Origin: Pseudomonadota bacterium
Lineage (GTDB): Bacteria > Pseudomonadota > Gammaproteobacteria > Burkholderiales > Burkholderiaceae_C
Length of the DNA stretch: 64,000 nt
Assembly: GCA_963205115.1 (NCBI GenBank)
Contig: CAUJHV010000049.1
Location: 310,001-374,000 of the forward strand
Reading direction: 5' to 3'
Numbering within the stretch: the first letter of the stretch is position 1; the number at the start of each line of letters is the position of its first letter. Below the pieces are notes generated by a model. It had not been told where the DNA came from. It worked only from the letters and a program-made list of their open reading frames with translations, and ran no database searches. The position numbers and the translations under genes were made by a program. Below are positions 8,442-20,567 of this stretch, one piece after another.

Positions 8442-9564
8442 GAGATTCCCGTGGCTGGCCAGCGGCGATGGCGCCGGCATAGAGACACCAGGCCCACTCG
8501 TACGGGCGGGTTTCGCGATTCACCGTCAGGCGTGCACGGCGTTTGTCCAGATCGGCCTCGGCCATGCCCAACAGGCTGCGCGAGTGCGTGGCCAGGCGCC
8601 CGAGCTCGCTCTCGCGCGGCTCGATGTCGCGCCAGATCGTGCCGGTGCGCAGATCGAGCAGATCCACGCCGAGTTCGTTGTGTTTGATCCAGCGATGACT
8701 CAGGGTGACGGCATCGCGCTGATCGGTGCCGCCGGCCGCAGCCACCGCCATCAAGGCCATCGGCGCCATGGCGTGCTGATGCACCGCATAGACGGGGAAG
8801 CTTTGGGCCACGTCCCCATTGCGCGGGTTGTAGTGCCACCACCACTGGCCCAGCGGGCCTTGCAGTTCGACCAGGCGGGCCGCGGCACGGTCGGCTGCAT
8901 CGCGTGCGGCGCCGTGGTTGTCGGCGATGGCGGCAAAGGCCAGCGCCTGGACCGAATAGATCTGGTCGGCAAAGTTGGCGACGTACTTGCGCAGACGGTG
9001 GCGAACCGGTGCGCGATCAGACGCATGCAGGAACAGGCGCGAGCCGGGCTGGTACCGGGCGAGCAATTCCGCCAGCACGGCATCCTTCGTCGTGCGCGCA
9101 CGGCTGCCAGGACGCTTGCATTCGTGCACCAGACCGCTGAGCAGCCAGGCGGTCTCCATGGTGGTCAACGGCGCCACCAGGTCGCGTGGCTCGGACAGCG
9201 AAACCCCGCTGCGCTCGAGCAAGGTATCCAGCGGCAGGGCATCCCACACGGCATTGGCCCAGATCGCCAGGCCGATCCCGCCCGGGTAGCCGTGCCGCTT
9301 CACGGCCGCACACATGGCATCCACCGTGGGGCCCAGGTCGAGCCCGACTCGCCCGGGCTCGATACCTGCGCGGTGAAGACCCAGCAGGCTGATCGCGGTG
9401 CTGGTCAGATCTTCCGTGCCGATCGTGCTGCCCCACTGGCCGTCACGCAGTTGCCGATCGAACAGCCGCGTCGCAGGATTGAAGGCATCCTTCAGCCGGT
9501 CCAGGCAAAGGGTCGCCACCTTGTCATGGAAAGCGGTCACTTCCGTAGTTGCACGGGCCGGCAT
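8431..9564 (-). CDS. Unrecognised EPS-locus protein, possible alpha/alpha-toroid fold
   Basis: I do not recognise this 377-residue protein. It has no signal peptide or membrane helix. Segments such as RDGQWGSTIGTEDLTSTA and QGPLGQWWWHYNPRNG resemble the QW-type repeats of alpha/alpha-toroid proteins (prenyl cyclases, polysaccharide lyases, C5-epimerases). The repeated helical pattern with Trp, His and Asp-rich loops supports a toroid. ATG 9564 is preceded by GGAGGAG at a good distance; upstream in-frame starts at 9582 and 9627 lack this. It overlaps the glycosyltransferase gene by 11 bases, so a role in modifying or trimming the polysaccharide is inferred. Confidence 0.8.
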   Translation of the reverse strand: MPARATTEVTAFHDKVATLCLDRLKDAFNPATRLFDRQLRDGQWGSTIGTEDLTSTAISLLGLHRAGIEPGRVGLDLGPTVDAMCAAVKRHGYPGGIGLAIWANAVWDALPLDTLLERSGVSLSEPRDLVAPLTTMETAWLLSGLVHECKRPGSRARTTKDAVLAELLARYQPGSRLFLHASDRAPVRHRLRKYVANFADQIYSVQALAFAAIADNHGAARDAADRAAARLVELQGPLGQWWWHYNPRNGDVAQSFPVYAVHQHAMAPMALMAVAAAGGTDQRDAVTLSHRWIKHNELGVDLLDLRTGTIWRDIEPRESELGRLATHSRSLLGMAEADLDKRRARLTVNRETRPYEWAWCLYAGAIAAGQPRESHVV

Positions 9565-9978
9565 GCCTGGGAACTCCTCCATCGGATTTGATTTCAGTGC
9601 AGTCACTTGGGTGGGCGGACTTGTCAAGTCCTCTCATCCCTCTGTGTATGTGCAAAAGATGTGTCTTTTCGCGACTTTAGCCGCTCCGCACCCCATGCAA
9701 GCCAGGGGGTTTACGTTGATCCCACACAAGAAGGGTTTGGCGATGCAATTCGGGTACAAATGCCACTGAAACCGGGGGGGTCGAGCGTCCCTGATAGGGC
9801 CTCTGCAGAGGGCAGGGCGGCATAGCGTGCCCCCGCTTCGCTCGACTGGCGACGAAGACGCGGCAAAGGTACGGACGCTGGGCGTCAGGACGGCACGGCG
9901 CAGCGGACGGTCTGGAGGCTACGCGCGTGACGCGCGTGACGCGCGTGACGCGCGCGGCGCGCGCGGCGCGCGCATTAC
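9565..9978. other. Intergenic stretch upstream of the wecG/wecB operon
   Basis: No convincing gene is found in these 414 bases. The part near 9600-9790 is clearly less GC-rich than its surroundings and should hold the promoter of the leftward operon. A TTGACA lies on the minus strand at 9622-9627 but has no acceptable -10 at 17 bases. The end near 9921-9973 is a CG-alternating tandem repeat, listed separately. Confidence 0.6.
9921..9973. repeat. CG-alternating short tandem repeat
   Basis: Three tandem copies of the 9-mer acgcgcgtg are followed by repeats of cgcgcgg/cggcgcg, giving about 53 bases of nearly pure alternating purine-pyrimidine. It lies just past the stop of the leftward glycosyltransferase gene. 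Such tracts can adopt Z-DNA, act as a transcription pause, or expand by slippage. There are no spacers, so it is not a CRISPR array. Confidence 0.85.
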
Positions 9979-11070
9979 TCAGGCGGGTCGTGGCAGACCC
10001 ATCGCCTCGGCGACCACGCGCAGGTACTGGCGCTCGGAGAAGAAGGCCCGGTAGGCGCGCCGCGCGTTGTCGATGATGCGTTGTGCCTCGTCCCAGTGGG
10101 ACAGGTAGTAGTCGCACTTCTCTTCGAGGTCGGAAAAATCCCAGGCCAGAGGCACGTAGGTCTGGTTCGGTATGAATATGTTGGGCAATACCGCCACGTG
10201 CTCGATGGACGGGCGCATCAGCAGATTGCCAAAACATGCCGCCTCGTAGTCGCGCGTACTGATCTCACCCCAGCCGAATACACCGATGGCAATACGGGCA
10301 TTGCGCATGTCGCTGAGATAGCGTCGGCGCGACAGGGTGCGCTCACCGCCATACTCCCCACTGGCTGCGACTCGAAACTTGTTGCCGAGTTTCTGGATCG
10401 CCGCGATGCCTTCTTGCCGATGCTGCGTATACCAGCAGTGGTCGTCGCGCCGGCTGTAGGACACATGGCACACCAGGTCGATGGACCGACTTCGCGGATA
10501 GAAGGGCCAGACCAGCGGCTTGGCCAGTTCCCAGCGGTACCACCGCGTACAACTGACGTACCAGCCGGACATGATGCGGTCGGCCGTTCCCTCTGGCGCC
10601 AGCGAACCCGTGTCGTTGGGAATGTCGTAGCCGTGTTCCCGAGCGAAATAATCCGTCGGAATGGTGCCGCCGATGCGCGGTCGGTAATATTCCTGCGGGT
10701 CGACCAGACGCTGGTACTTGACCATCTTGTCGATGTAGGGCAACGCACCCAGCAGGCGGCCCGTGCACTGGTCCCAGGGATCGATCAGGACGATTCGGTG
10801 ACCCGGGTGCCGCTCGCGCAGGCGCGCAAACAAGGCGACGGTGTCGTCCGGCGGCGTGCGCCAGTCCGGACGGACAATGAATGCCGCGACATCGTGCTTG
10901 CGCTGCTCGCAGGCCCTTTCGATGGCATCCAGGTCAAAGGAATTGAAATGGTCGAATGTGACGCCCAGTTCTTCCTGCAATACCTTTCGGTATTTGAAAA
11001 GAGGATAGAGTTGCGAATGGGCAATACTCTCGACTTTTCGATCGTAAACTCCGGCGAGCAGGGCGTGCAT
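9979..11070 (-). CDS. CgeB-like glycosyltransferase family protein
   Basis: This 363-residue protein resembles the CgeB/glycosyltransferase-4-like family in its C-terminal half. It has a GYxGERTLSRRRYL-type stretch at about 240, then IAIGVFGWGEISTRDYEAACFGNLLM at about 262-287, where these enzymes carry the donor-binding EA/CG motif. It ends with a PNQTYVPLAWDFSDLEEK helix. No signal peptide is seen. Base composition is noticeably less GC-rich than neighbours, especially in the first 200 bases of the gene, which may reflect transfer, as is common for sugar-specific genes in polysaccharide loci. Its substrate is unknown. Confidence 0.7.
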   Translation of the reverse strand: MHALLAGVYDRKVESIAHSQLYPLFKYRKVLQEELGVTFDHFNSFDLDAIERACEQRKHDVAAFIVRPDWRTPPDDTVALFARLRERHPGHRIVLIDPWDQCTGRLLGALPYIDKMVKYQRLVDPQEYYRPRIGGTIPTDYFAREHGYDIPNDTGSLAPEGTADRIMSGWYVSCTRWYRWELAKPLVWPFYPRSRSIDLVCHVSYSRRDDHCWYTQHRQEGIAAIQKLGNKFRVAASGEYGGERTLSRRRYLSDMRNARIAIGVFGWGEISTRDYEAACFGNLLMRPSIEHVAVLPNIFIPNQTYVPLAWDFSDLEEKCDYYLSHWDEAQRIIDNARRAYRAFFSERQYLRVVAEAMGLPRPA

Positions 11071-11179
11071 GTTGGTTATGGGGCTGGCGCGGAGAATGGA
11101 TTCGGGTGTTTTCGGGCGAAGATGAAATTCTAGCCCATCGCATATCAGGCGGGCCGGTGCGGAGTGCCCGGAAACCCGG

Positions 11180-11199
11180 GGTGATCGGGCCTGATCACC
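11180..11199. promoter_or_regulatory. Palindrome GGTGATC-N6-GATCACC in a divergent intergenic region
   Basis: A perfect 7-base inverted repeat with a 6-base spacer lies between the leftward glycosyltransferase and the rightward ABC exporter. Position between divergent genes suits a repressor operator. A rho-independent role is less likely because neither side has a T-run and no gene ends here. No matching regulator is identified. Confidence 0.35.
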
Positions 11200-11323
11200 G
11201 CTGGCGCGCGCGCGGGTAGTCCCTTCTGCGTGCGGCGACGGACCTCACTACACTTCGCCCCCTTCACGCCACACGCACATCACCCCTGGCGGGGCGACCT
11301 CTGGGCGCCCCGACGGTCCAGCC

Positions 11324-13180
<1,857 letters not shown>

Positions 13181-13205
13181 TCCCGGCCCGATCGCATGCG
13201 TGCCA

Positions 13206-13233
13206 CGCCGCGGCGGCACATTCCGCCGCGGCG
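13206..13233. terminator. Convergent hairpin between ABC exporter and monooxygenase genes
   Basis: An 11-base perfect stem CGCCGCGGCGG/CCGCCGCGGCG with a 6-base loop lies between the two converging stop codons. It has no T-run on either side. In such GC-rich genomes strong stems without a U-tract are common at convergent ends, so a bidirectional terminator is likely. Confidence 0.6.
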
Positions 13234-13250
13234 CCATCACGCGATGCCGC

Positions 13251-15044
13251 TCAGGACAGGTGGTAGACCGGCGCCAGGCCGTAGACCGGCGTCGGGATGC
13301 CCTCCATGCGCGCTTTCAGCTGCAGCGCCACGCACAGCGAGTAATGCCGGTTCTGGTGCAGGTTGCCGCCCTGCATCCACAGGTGGTCGACCTGCGTGGG
13401 CTTCCACATGTTGCGCAGTTCGCCTTCCCAGGGGCCCGGGTCCTTCTTCGTGCCCGAGCCCAGTCCCCAGCACTTGCCCAGCTTGTCGGCCGTGGGCTGG
13501 TCGATCAGCTTGGCGACCCAGCCGTTCATCGAGCCGTAGCCGGTGGCCCAGACGATCATGTCGGCGGCCAGCTCGGTGCCGTCGGCCATCGCCAGGCCCG
13601 TTTCGGTGACCCGCTCGATGGCGCCGTTCTTCAGGTGGATGCTGCCGTTGGCCACCAGCTCGCTGGCGCCCACGTCGATGTAGTAGCCCGAGCCGCGGCG
13701 CAGGTACTTCACGAACAGGCCCGAGCCGTCTTCACCGAAATCGAGCATGAAGCCGGCTTTCTCCAGCCGGGCGTAGAAATCGGCATCACGTGCCTTCATC
13801 TGGTCGTACACGGGCACCTGCAGCGGCGGCAGGGCCTTGTAGGGCAGGCTGGCGAAGATGAGGTCGGCCGTGTCGACGTCGACGCCGTTCTTCACCGCCT
13901 CTTCGCTGTACAGCGAGCCCAGCGCCAGGTCCATCAGCGCGTCGCTGCGTGCGACGTGCGTGGTCGAGCGCTGCACCATCGTGACATCGGCGCCGTTCTC
14001 CCACAGGTCGGCGCAGATGTCGTGGGCGGAGTTGTTGCTGCCCACGACGACGACCTTCTTGCCCTTCCAGTCCTCGCCGCTGCGGAACTGGCTGCTGTGC
14101 ACCTGTCGGCCCTTGAAGCTGTCCATGCCGGGATAGCTGGGCAGGTTGGGGATGCCGCTCATGCCGGTGGCGAACACCAGGTGCTTGGGCCGCAGCGTGA
14201 CGGTCTCGCCCTTGTGCTCGACGGTGACTTCCCACTCCTGCTTGACCTCGTCGAACCGGGCCTTCTTGCATTCGGTGCTGGCCCAGTAGTTGAGCTCCAT
14301 CACCTTGGTGTACATCTCGAGCCAGTCGCCGATCTTGTCCTTGGGCGCGAAGACGGGCCAGTTGTCCGGGAAACGGATGTAGGGCAGATGGTCGTACCAG
14401 ACCGGGTCGTGCAGGCACAGGCTCTTGTAGCGGTTGCGCCAGCTGTCGCCCGGCTTGGGGTTCTTCTCGATGATGATGGCCGGCACGCCGAGTTTCTTCA
14501 GCCGCGCGCCCAGGATGATGCCGGCCTGGCCGCCGCCCAGGACCACCACGTACGGCTGCTTCGTGAAGCCCAGGGTGCGCTCTTCTTCCTGGCGCGCTTC
14601 GAGCCAGCTCTGGCGCCCAGGGTGAACGCCGTGTTCGACGCCCTTGGGCCGGCTGGGCCCGCGCGCTTCCTCGAAGCCCTTGAGCTCCTGCAGCGTGGTC
14701 AGGCAGGTCCAGGCCTTGCCGCCGATCAGCCGCAGCTGGCCGCGTCCGCGGCCGGTGGCCGTCTCGAAGGTGAACCAGCCTTCGGTCACGCCATTGGCCT
14801 CGGTGGCCTCGCCCTGCAGCTTCCAGTTCGATGGCGCCGCGTTCGGCATGGTCGCATCGAGCATGTGGTGGATCTGCGCGGGCCCTTCGGCCGTCTTGAT
14901 GTTCCAGGTGAACGAGATGAGGTCGCGCCAGTAGCTGTCGTCGCCGAACATCGCGGCCGATGCGGCGTGATCGCCGCGGGTGCAGGCTGCGCCGAAGTCG
15001 TCCAGCCACTGCTGGATGGCCTGGCTCGGTGAAGGGGTCGTCAT
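13251..15044 (-). CDS. Flavin-containing monooxygenase with N-terminal NTF2/SnoaL-like domain
   Basis: This is a 597-residue soluble NAD(P)/FAD-dependent oxygenase. Residues 1-125 form a SnoaL/NTF2-like domain (FGDDSYWRDLISFTW). The FAD Rossmann motif is VVVLGGGQAG (around 166-175). A Baeyer-Villiger-like fingerprint FKGRQVHSSQF is at 310-320 and the NADPH Rossmann motif VVVGSNNSA is at 332-340. A good AAGGAGA precedes the ATG. Family members oxidise ketones, amines or sulfides; the substrate here is unknown. It stands alone, ending at a strong convergent hairpin. Confidence 0.9.
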   Translation of the reverse strand: MTTPSPSQAIQQWLDDFGAACTRGDHAASAAMFGDDSYWRDLISFTWNIKTAEGPAQIHHMLDATMPNAAPSNWKLQGEATEANGVTEGWFTFETATGRGRGQLRLIGGKAWTCLTTLQELKGFEEARGPSRPKGVEHGVHPGRQSWLEARQEEERTLGFTKQPYVVVLGGGQAGIILGARLKKLGVPAIIIEKNPKPGDSWRNRYKSLCLHDPVWYDHLPYIRFPDNWPVFAPKDKIGDWLEMYTKVMELNYWASTECKKARFDEVKQEWEVTVEHKGETVTLRPKHLVFATGMSGIPNLPSYPGMDSFKGRQVHSSQFRSGEDWKGKKVVVVGSNNSAHDICADLWENGADVTMVQRSTTHVARSDALMDLALGSLYSEEAVKNGVDVDTADLIFASLPYKALPPLQVPVYDQMKARDADFYARLEKAGFMLDFGEDGSGLFVKYLRRGSGYYIDVGASELVANGSIHLKNGAIERVTETGLAMADGTELAADMIVWATGYGSMNGWVAKLIDQPTADKLGKCWGLGSGTKKDPGPWEGELRNMWKPTQVDHLWMQGGNLHQNRHYSLCVALQLKARMEGIPTPVYGLAPVYHLS

Positions 15045-15124
15045 CGGCTTGTCTCCTTGTTGGTGTGGTGAGGACCGGCGGACGGACCCGCAGGCCCGCT
15101 GCGACTCTATGACGCACGGCCTGT

Positions 15125-15152
15125 GGGCGCATGGGTTCGAGTCCCTACGCCC
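15125..15152 (+). other. tRNA T-arm-like minihelix
   Basis: GGGCG...CGCCC encloses GGG-TTCGAGT-CCC, that is, an acceptor-like stem and a T-stem with a 7-base TTCGAGT loop as in tRNA 3' ends. No D-arm, anticodon arm or 5' acceptor strand is found upstream, so it is not a complete tRNA. It may be a tRNA 3'-end relic, such as an old attachment site, or chance. Confidence 0.3.
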
Positions 15153-15294
15153 GGCGGCGCGTCACGCCCCGGCCCGCGGCGACAAAAAACGTTACGCAGC
15201 GATACCCCGGTGAAAGGACGGCGGCCGGACCCCTGGGCACCATGGCTTCACCGTCAACCCACAGGGGCCGCAGCGCCCCGACAAGGACCGCATC

Positions 15295-15768
15295 ATGAAG
15301 ACCTGGATCAAGCGCACCCTCATCGGCCTGTTCGGCGCCGGCGTTCTGTTCGGCGGCCTGGCCGCCTGCTCGCACCGTGGCCACCACAGCGTCGGCTGGC
15401 ACCAGATGAGCGAGGAGGACGCGGCGAAGATGAAGATCCGCATCGTCGAACGCGCGGCCGGCAAGCTCGATCTGGACGAGGCGCAGAAGGCCAAACTGGG
15501 CATCGTCGCCGACAAGCTGCGCGAGCAGCGCAACGCCCTGATCGGCACGACGACAGACCCGCGCGCCGAACTGCGCGCGCTGGTGGCCGGACCGAGCTTC
15601 GACCGCGACAAGGCGCGTGCGCTGATCGAATCGAAGACGGCCGCGGTGCAGACCAAGAGCCCCGACGTCATCACGGCCCTGGCTGATTTCTACGACAGCC
15701 TCAAGCCCGAGCAGCAGGCCAAGCTGCGCGGCTACCTGGATCAGGGCCGCCGCCACTGGCGCGGGTGA
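15295..15768 (+). CDS. Spy/CpxP-family periplasmic lipoprotein
   Basis: This 157-residue predicted lipoprotein has a charged start, hydrophobic stretch IGLFGAGVLFGGL and a lipobox LAAC at 22-25. The mature end is histidine-rich (CSHRGHHSVGWH). The rest is helical with an LTxxQ-like motif near the C-terminus (LKPEQQAKL), the mark of the CpxP/Spy family of periplasmic chaperones and stress sensors. AAGGA lies before the ATG. It is directly followed by a response regulator and kinase, matching a cpxP-cpxR-cpxA-like arrangement. It may bind metal through its histidines, which is inference. Confidence 0.85.
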   Translation: MKTWIKRTLIGLFGAGVLFGGLAACSHRGHHSVGWHQMSEEDAAKMKIRIVERAAGKLDLDEAQKAKLGIVADKLREQRNALIGTTTDPRAELRALVAGPSFDRDKARALIESKTAAVQTKSPDVITALADFYDSLKPEQQAKLRGYLDQGRRHWRG

Positions 15769-15776
15769 TCCCGGCC

Positions 15777-15801
15777 GGGCGCCCCGACGATTGGGGCGCC
15801 C
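15777..15801 (+). terminator. Intercistronic hairpin between the Spy-like gene and the response regulator
   Basis: A perfect 9-base stem GGGCGCCCC/GGGGCGCCC with a 7-base loop follows the Spy-like stop by 9 bases and precedes the regulator start by 30 bases. There is no T-run. It probably lowers read-through or stabilises the upstream mRNA, making the lipoprotein more abundant than the regulators. Confidence 0.5.
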
Positions 15802-15831
15802 GATCTGCGCCGCGTTGGTACATTGATCCGC

Positions 15832-16515
15832 ATGACGCAACTGCTGCTCATCGACGACGACGAACAACTGGGCCCGCCGCTGGCGGCCTGGTTCAAGCGT
15901 TTCGACATCGGCCTGTCGCAGGCCACGCGCCCCAGCGCCGGCCTGGCGATGCTGCGCAGCGGCCATTTCGACGCCGCCATCCTGGATGTCATGCTGCCTG
16001 AGATGGACGGCTTCGAGCTGTGCCGCACGATCCGGCGCGACAGCCACATCCCGATCATCATGCTCACGGCGCGCGGCGACGTGATGGACCGCGTCGTCGG
16101 GCTGGAACTGGGTGCCGATGACTACCTGCCCAAGCCCTTCGAGCCGCGTGAGCTGCTGGCCCGCATCCAGACCATCCTGCGGCGCGCAGCGCCAGCCGCA
16201 CAGACAGCCGCGGGGCGCCTGTGGCGTTTCGACGGGCTGGAGATCGACCTGGACCGGCACACGGTCATGCGCCAAGGTCAAACGGTCGACCTCACCGGCA
16301 CCGAGTTCGAGCTGCTGAGCCTGCTGGCGGCGGCGCCGGGCCGTGTCTTCAGCCGCGACGAGATACTGGACAAGCTGCGCGGCCATGCCGCCGAAGACAT
16401 CCACTCGCGTGCGGTGGATATCCTCGTCAGCCGATTGCGCCGCAAGCTGGAGCCGCTGGACTGCATCCACACGCTGCGCAACGCGGGCTACCGGTTTGCC
16501 GGGGTGCGGCAGTGA
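15832..16515 (+). CDS. Response regulator, OmpR/CpxR family
   Basis: This 227-residue two-component regulator has a receiver domain with acidic pocket residues near 8-10, phospho-acceptor Asp52 in ILDVMLPEMDG and the switch lysine in DDYLPKPF. A winged-helix DNA-binding domain occupies about 130-225 (TGTEFELLSLLAA, RAVDILVSRLRRKLE). ATG 15832 is preferred over the TTG at 15823. The gene lies between a CpxP/Spy-like gene and its cognate kinase, suggesting control of envelope stress genes including the upstream lipoprotein. Confidence 0.92.
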   Translation: MTQLLLIDDDEQLGPPLAAWFKRFDIGLSQATRPSAGLAMLRSGHFDAAILDVMLPEMDGFELCRTIRRDSHIPIIMLTARGDVMDRVVGLELGADDYLPKPFEPRELLARIQTILRRAAPAAQTAAGRLWRFDGLEIDLDRHTVMRQGQTVDLTGTEFELLSLLAAAPGRVFSRDEILDKLRGHAAEDIHSRAVDILVSRLRRKLEPLDCIHTLRNAGYRFAGVRQ

Positions 16516-16573
16516 AGAGGCGCAGCCGCAGCAGGCGAGGCGCACAGACCCGCGGACCGCGCAGGGCGGTCCG

Positions 16574-17905
16574 ATGAGCCGGCACCACGGGCATCACCGG
16601 GGTGCGCACGGGTGGCTGCCTTGGCGCCGCTGGCGGCACTCGATCCGCTGGCGCCTGGTGACGCTGTTCCTGGCGCTGGCGCTGCTGAGCATCGGTGTCT
16701 TCGTGCTGGGCTCGCAGCAGCTGCTTCGCGGCGCCTGGCAAGGCTATGCGCGGCCGCTGGTGGCCGACTATGTCGACCGGCTCGCCGCCGACATCGGCTC
16801 GCCGCCCGATCTGGACAAGGCACGTGCGCTGACGCAGCGCCTGCCGCTGTCCATCCGCATCGAAGGACCGGTGGTGCAGTTCGACTCCCACCCGCAGCGC
16901 ACCGCCACCCACCGCCGCGCCGACCCCTGGAGCCCCGACGATGCGGCGGCCAACTGGGGCCTGACGCGGCAGACGGCCGATGGCCATCGGCTCATCTTCG
17001 GTCCCGGCTCGCCCGCCGAGGGGCACCGGCCGCGCATCTTCGGCTGGGTGTCTCTGGCGGTGCTGCTGCTGCTGACGGCGCTGGCCTACCGCGTCGTGCG
17101 CCAGTTGCTGCTGCCGCTGGACGGCATCGGCAAGGGTGTGGAGGCCTTCGGGCGCGGCGAGTTCGGCACACCCATCGCAGTGACGCGCGACGACGAACTG
17201 GGCGACTTGGCGCGGCGCGTCAACGACATGGCCGCCAGCCTGCACGGCATGCTCGAGGCCAAGCGCACGCTGCTGCTGGCCATCAGCCACGAGCTGCGCA
17301 GCCCCCTGACGCGCGCCCGGCTGAATGCCGAACTGATGGACGACAGCCCCACGCGCGAGGCCTTGCTGCAGGACCTGGCCGAGATGCGCGACCTGATCAC
17401 GGACCTGCTGGAAAGCGAACGCCTGAGCGTCGGCCACGCGGCGCTGCAGCCGCAGGCGCTGGCACTCGAGCCCTGGATCCGCGAGCAACTGGCGTCGCTG
17501 GGCGGCGAGCCGGCCGTGGCGCTGGACATCGCCGCCGACCTGGGGACGGTGCAGGCCGATCCCGCGCGGCTGCGCATGGTGCTGCGCAACCTGGTCCACA
17601 ACGCACGCCAGCACGGCGCCGCGGCCGACGGGCGCGGCCCGCAGCTGCGGGCCTGGCGCGAACGCAGCGGCAGCGGCGACCGGGTGTGCATCGAGGTGCG
17701 CGACTTCGGCCCCGGCGTGACGGCCGAGCAGCTGGCGCTGCTGGCCGAGCCCTTCTACCGCACGGATGCGGCGCGCCTGCGTCGCACCGGCGGTGTGGGC
17801 CTGGGCCTGCACCTGTCTCGTCAGGTCGTGCAGGCCCACGGCGGCCGGCTGGTCTTCGAGCGGGCCGAACCGGGTCTGCGCGTGCGCCTGAGCCTGCCGG
17901 CCTGA
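16574..17905 (+). CDS. Sensor histidine kinase, CpxA-like
   Basis: This 443-residue inner-membrane kinase begins with an unusual cytosolic leader rich in His and Arg (MSRHHGHHRGAHGWL). Membrane helices are at about 28-46 and 157-174 and flank a short periplasmic sensor. HAMP follows, then the H-box AISHELRSPLTRARL with phospho-acceptor His239. The ATPase domain carries NLVHNARQHG, DFGPGV and GVGLGLHLSRQ. It starts 58 bases after the regulator stop. The longer open frame from 16343 overlaps the regulator gene and is a shadow. The His-rich leader may hint at metal sensing. Confidence 0.92.
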   Translation: MSRHHGHHRGAHGWLPWRRWRHSIRWRLVTLFLALALLSIGVFVLGSQQLLRGAWQGYARPLVADYVDRLAADIGSPPDLDKARALTQRLPLSIRIEGPVVQFDSHPQRTATHRRADPWSPDDAAANWGLTRQTADGHRLIFGPGSPAEGHRPRIFGWVSLAVLLLLTALAYRVVRQLLLPLDGIGKGVEAFGRGEFGTPIAVTRDDELGDLARRVNDMAASLHGMLEAKRTLLLAISHELRSPLTRARLNAELMDDSPTREALLQDLAEMRDLITDLLESERLSVGHAALQPQALALEPWIREQLASLGGEPAVALDIAADLGTVQADPARLRMVLRNLVHNARQHGAAADGRGPQLRAWRERSGSGDRVCIEVRDFGPGVTAEQLALLAEPFYRTDAARLRRTGGVGLGLHLSRQVVQAHGGRLVFERAEPGLRVRLSLPA

Positions 17906-18028
17906 ACGCGACCCACCGGCGCCGGTGGCGGGCCCGTGCGGGTGCGGCGGTCGCTTGGCCCCACGCCGGCGAGGGCATAGCGCCGCACCGCGGACCCCCG
18001 CCGGCACGGAGCCACGGACAATAGCGCG

Positions 18029-20401
<2,373 letters not shown>

Positions 20402-20567
20402 GCCCCTTCCTGGCGCCGTCCTGACGCGCAGGCGGCGGCGACCGCGTCAATGGACGCGACAATCGGTCAACCCCCATGGCCAAGCTGGCGTTGTGGGGAC
20501 TCCGATGTCGCCACCGGCATCGGACGGGCGAAGCAACACGCACCACACCGATTAGGAGTCGACCTAC

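Noticed and set aside
9622..9627. TTGACA as -35 of the wecG/wecB operon
   Set aside because: No reasonable -10 lies 16-18 bases away on that strand (GACTGC at 17).
9921..9973. Possible CRISPR array
   Set aside because: Repeats are 9 bases or shorter, with no unique spacers and no cas genes in the window.
14644..15132. Frames on both strands around the monooxygenase start
   Set aside because: They are shadows; the monooxygenase frame has an AAGGAGA site and full family motifs.
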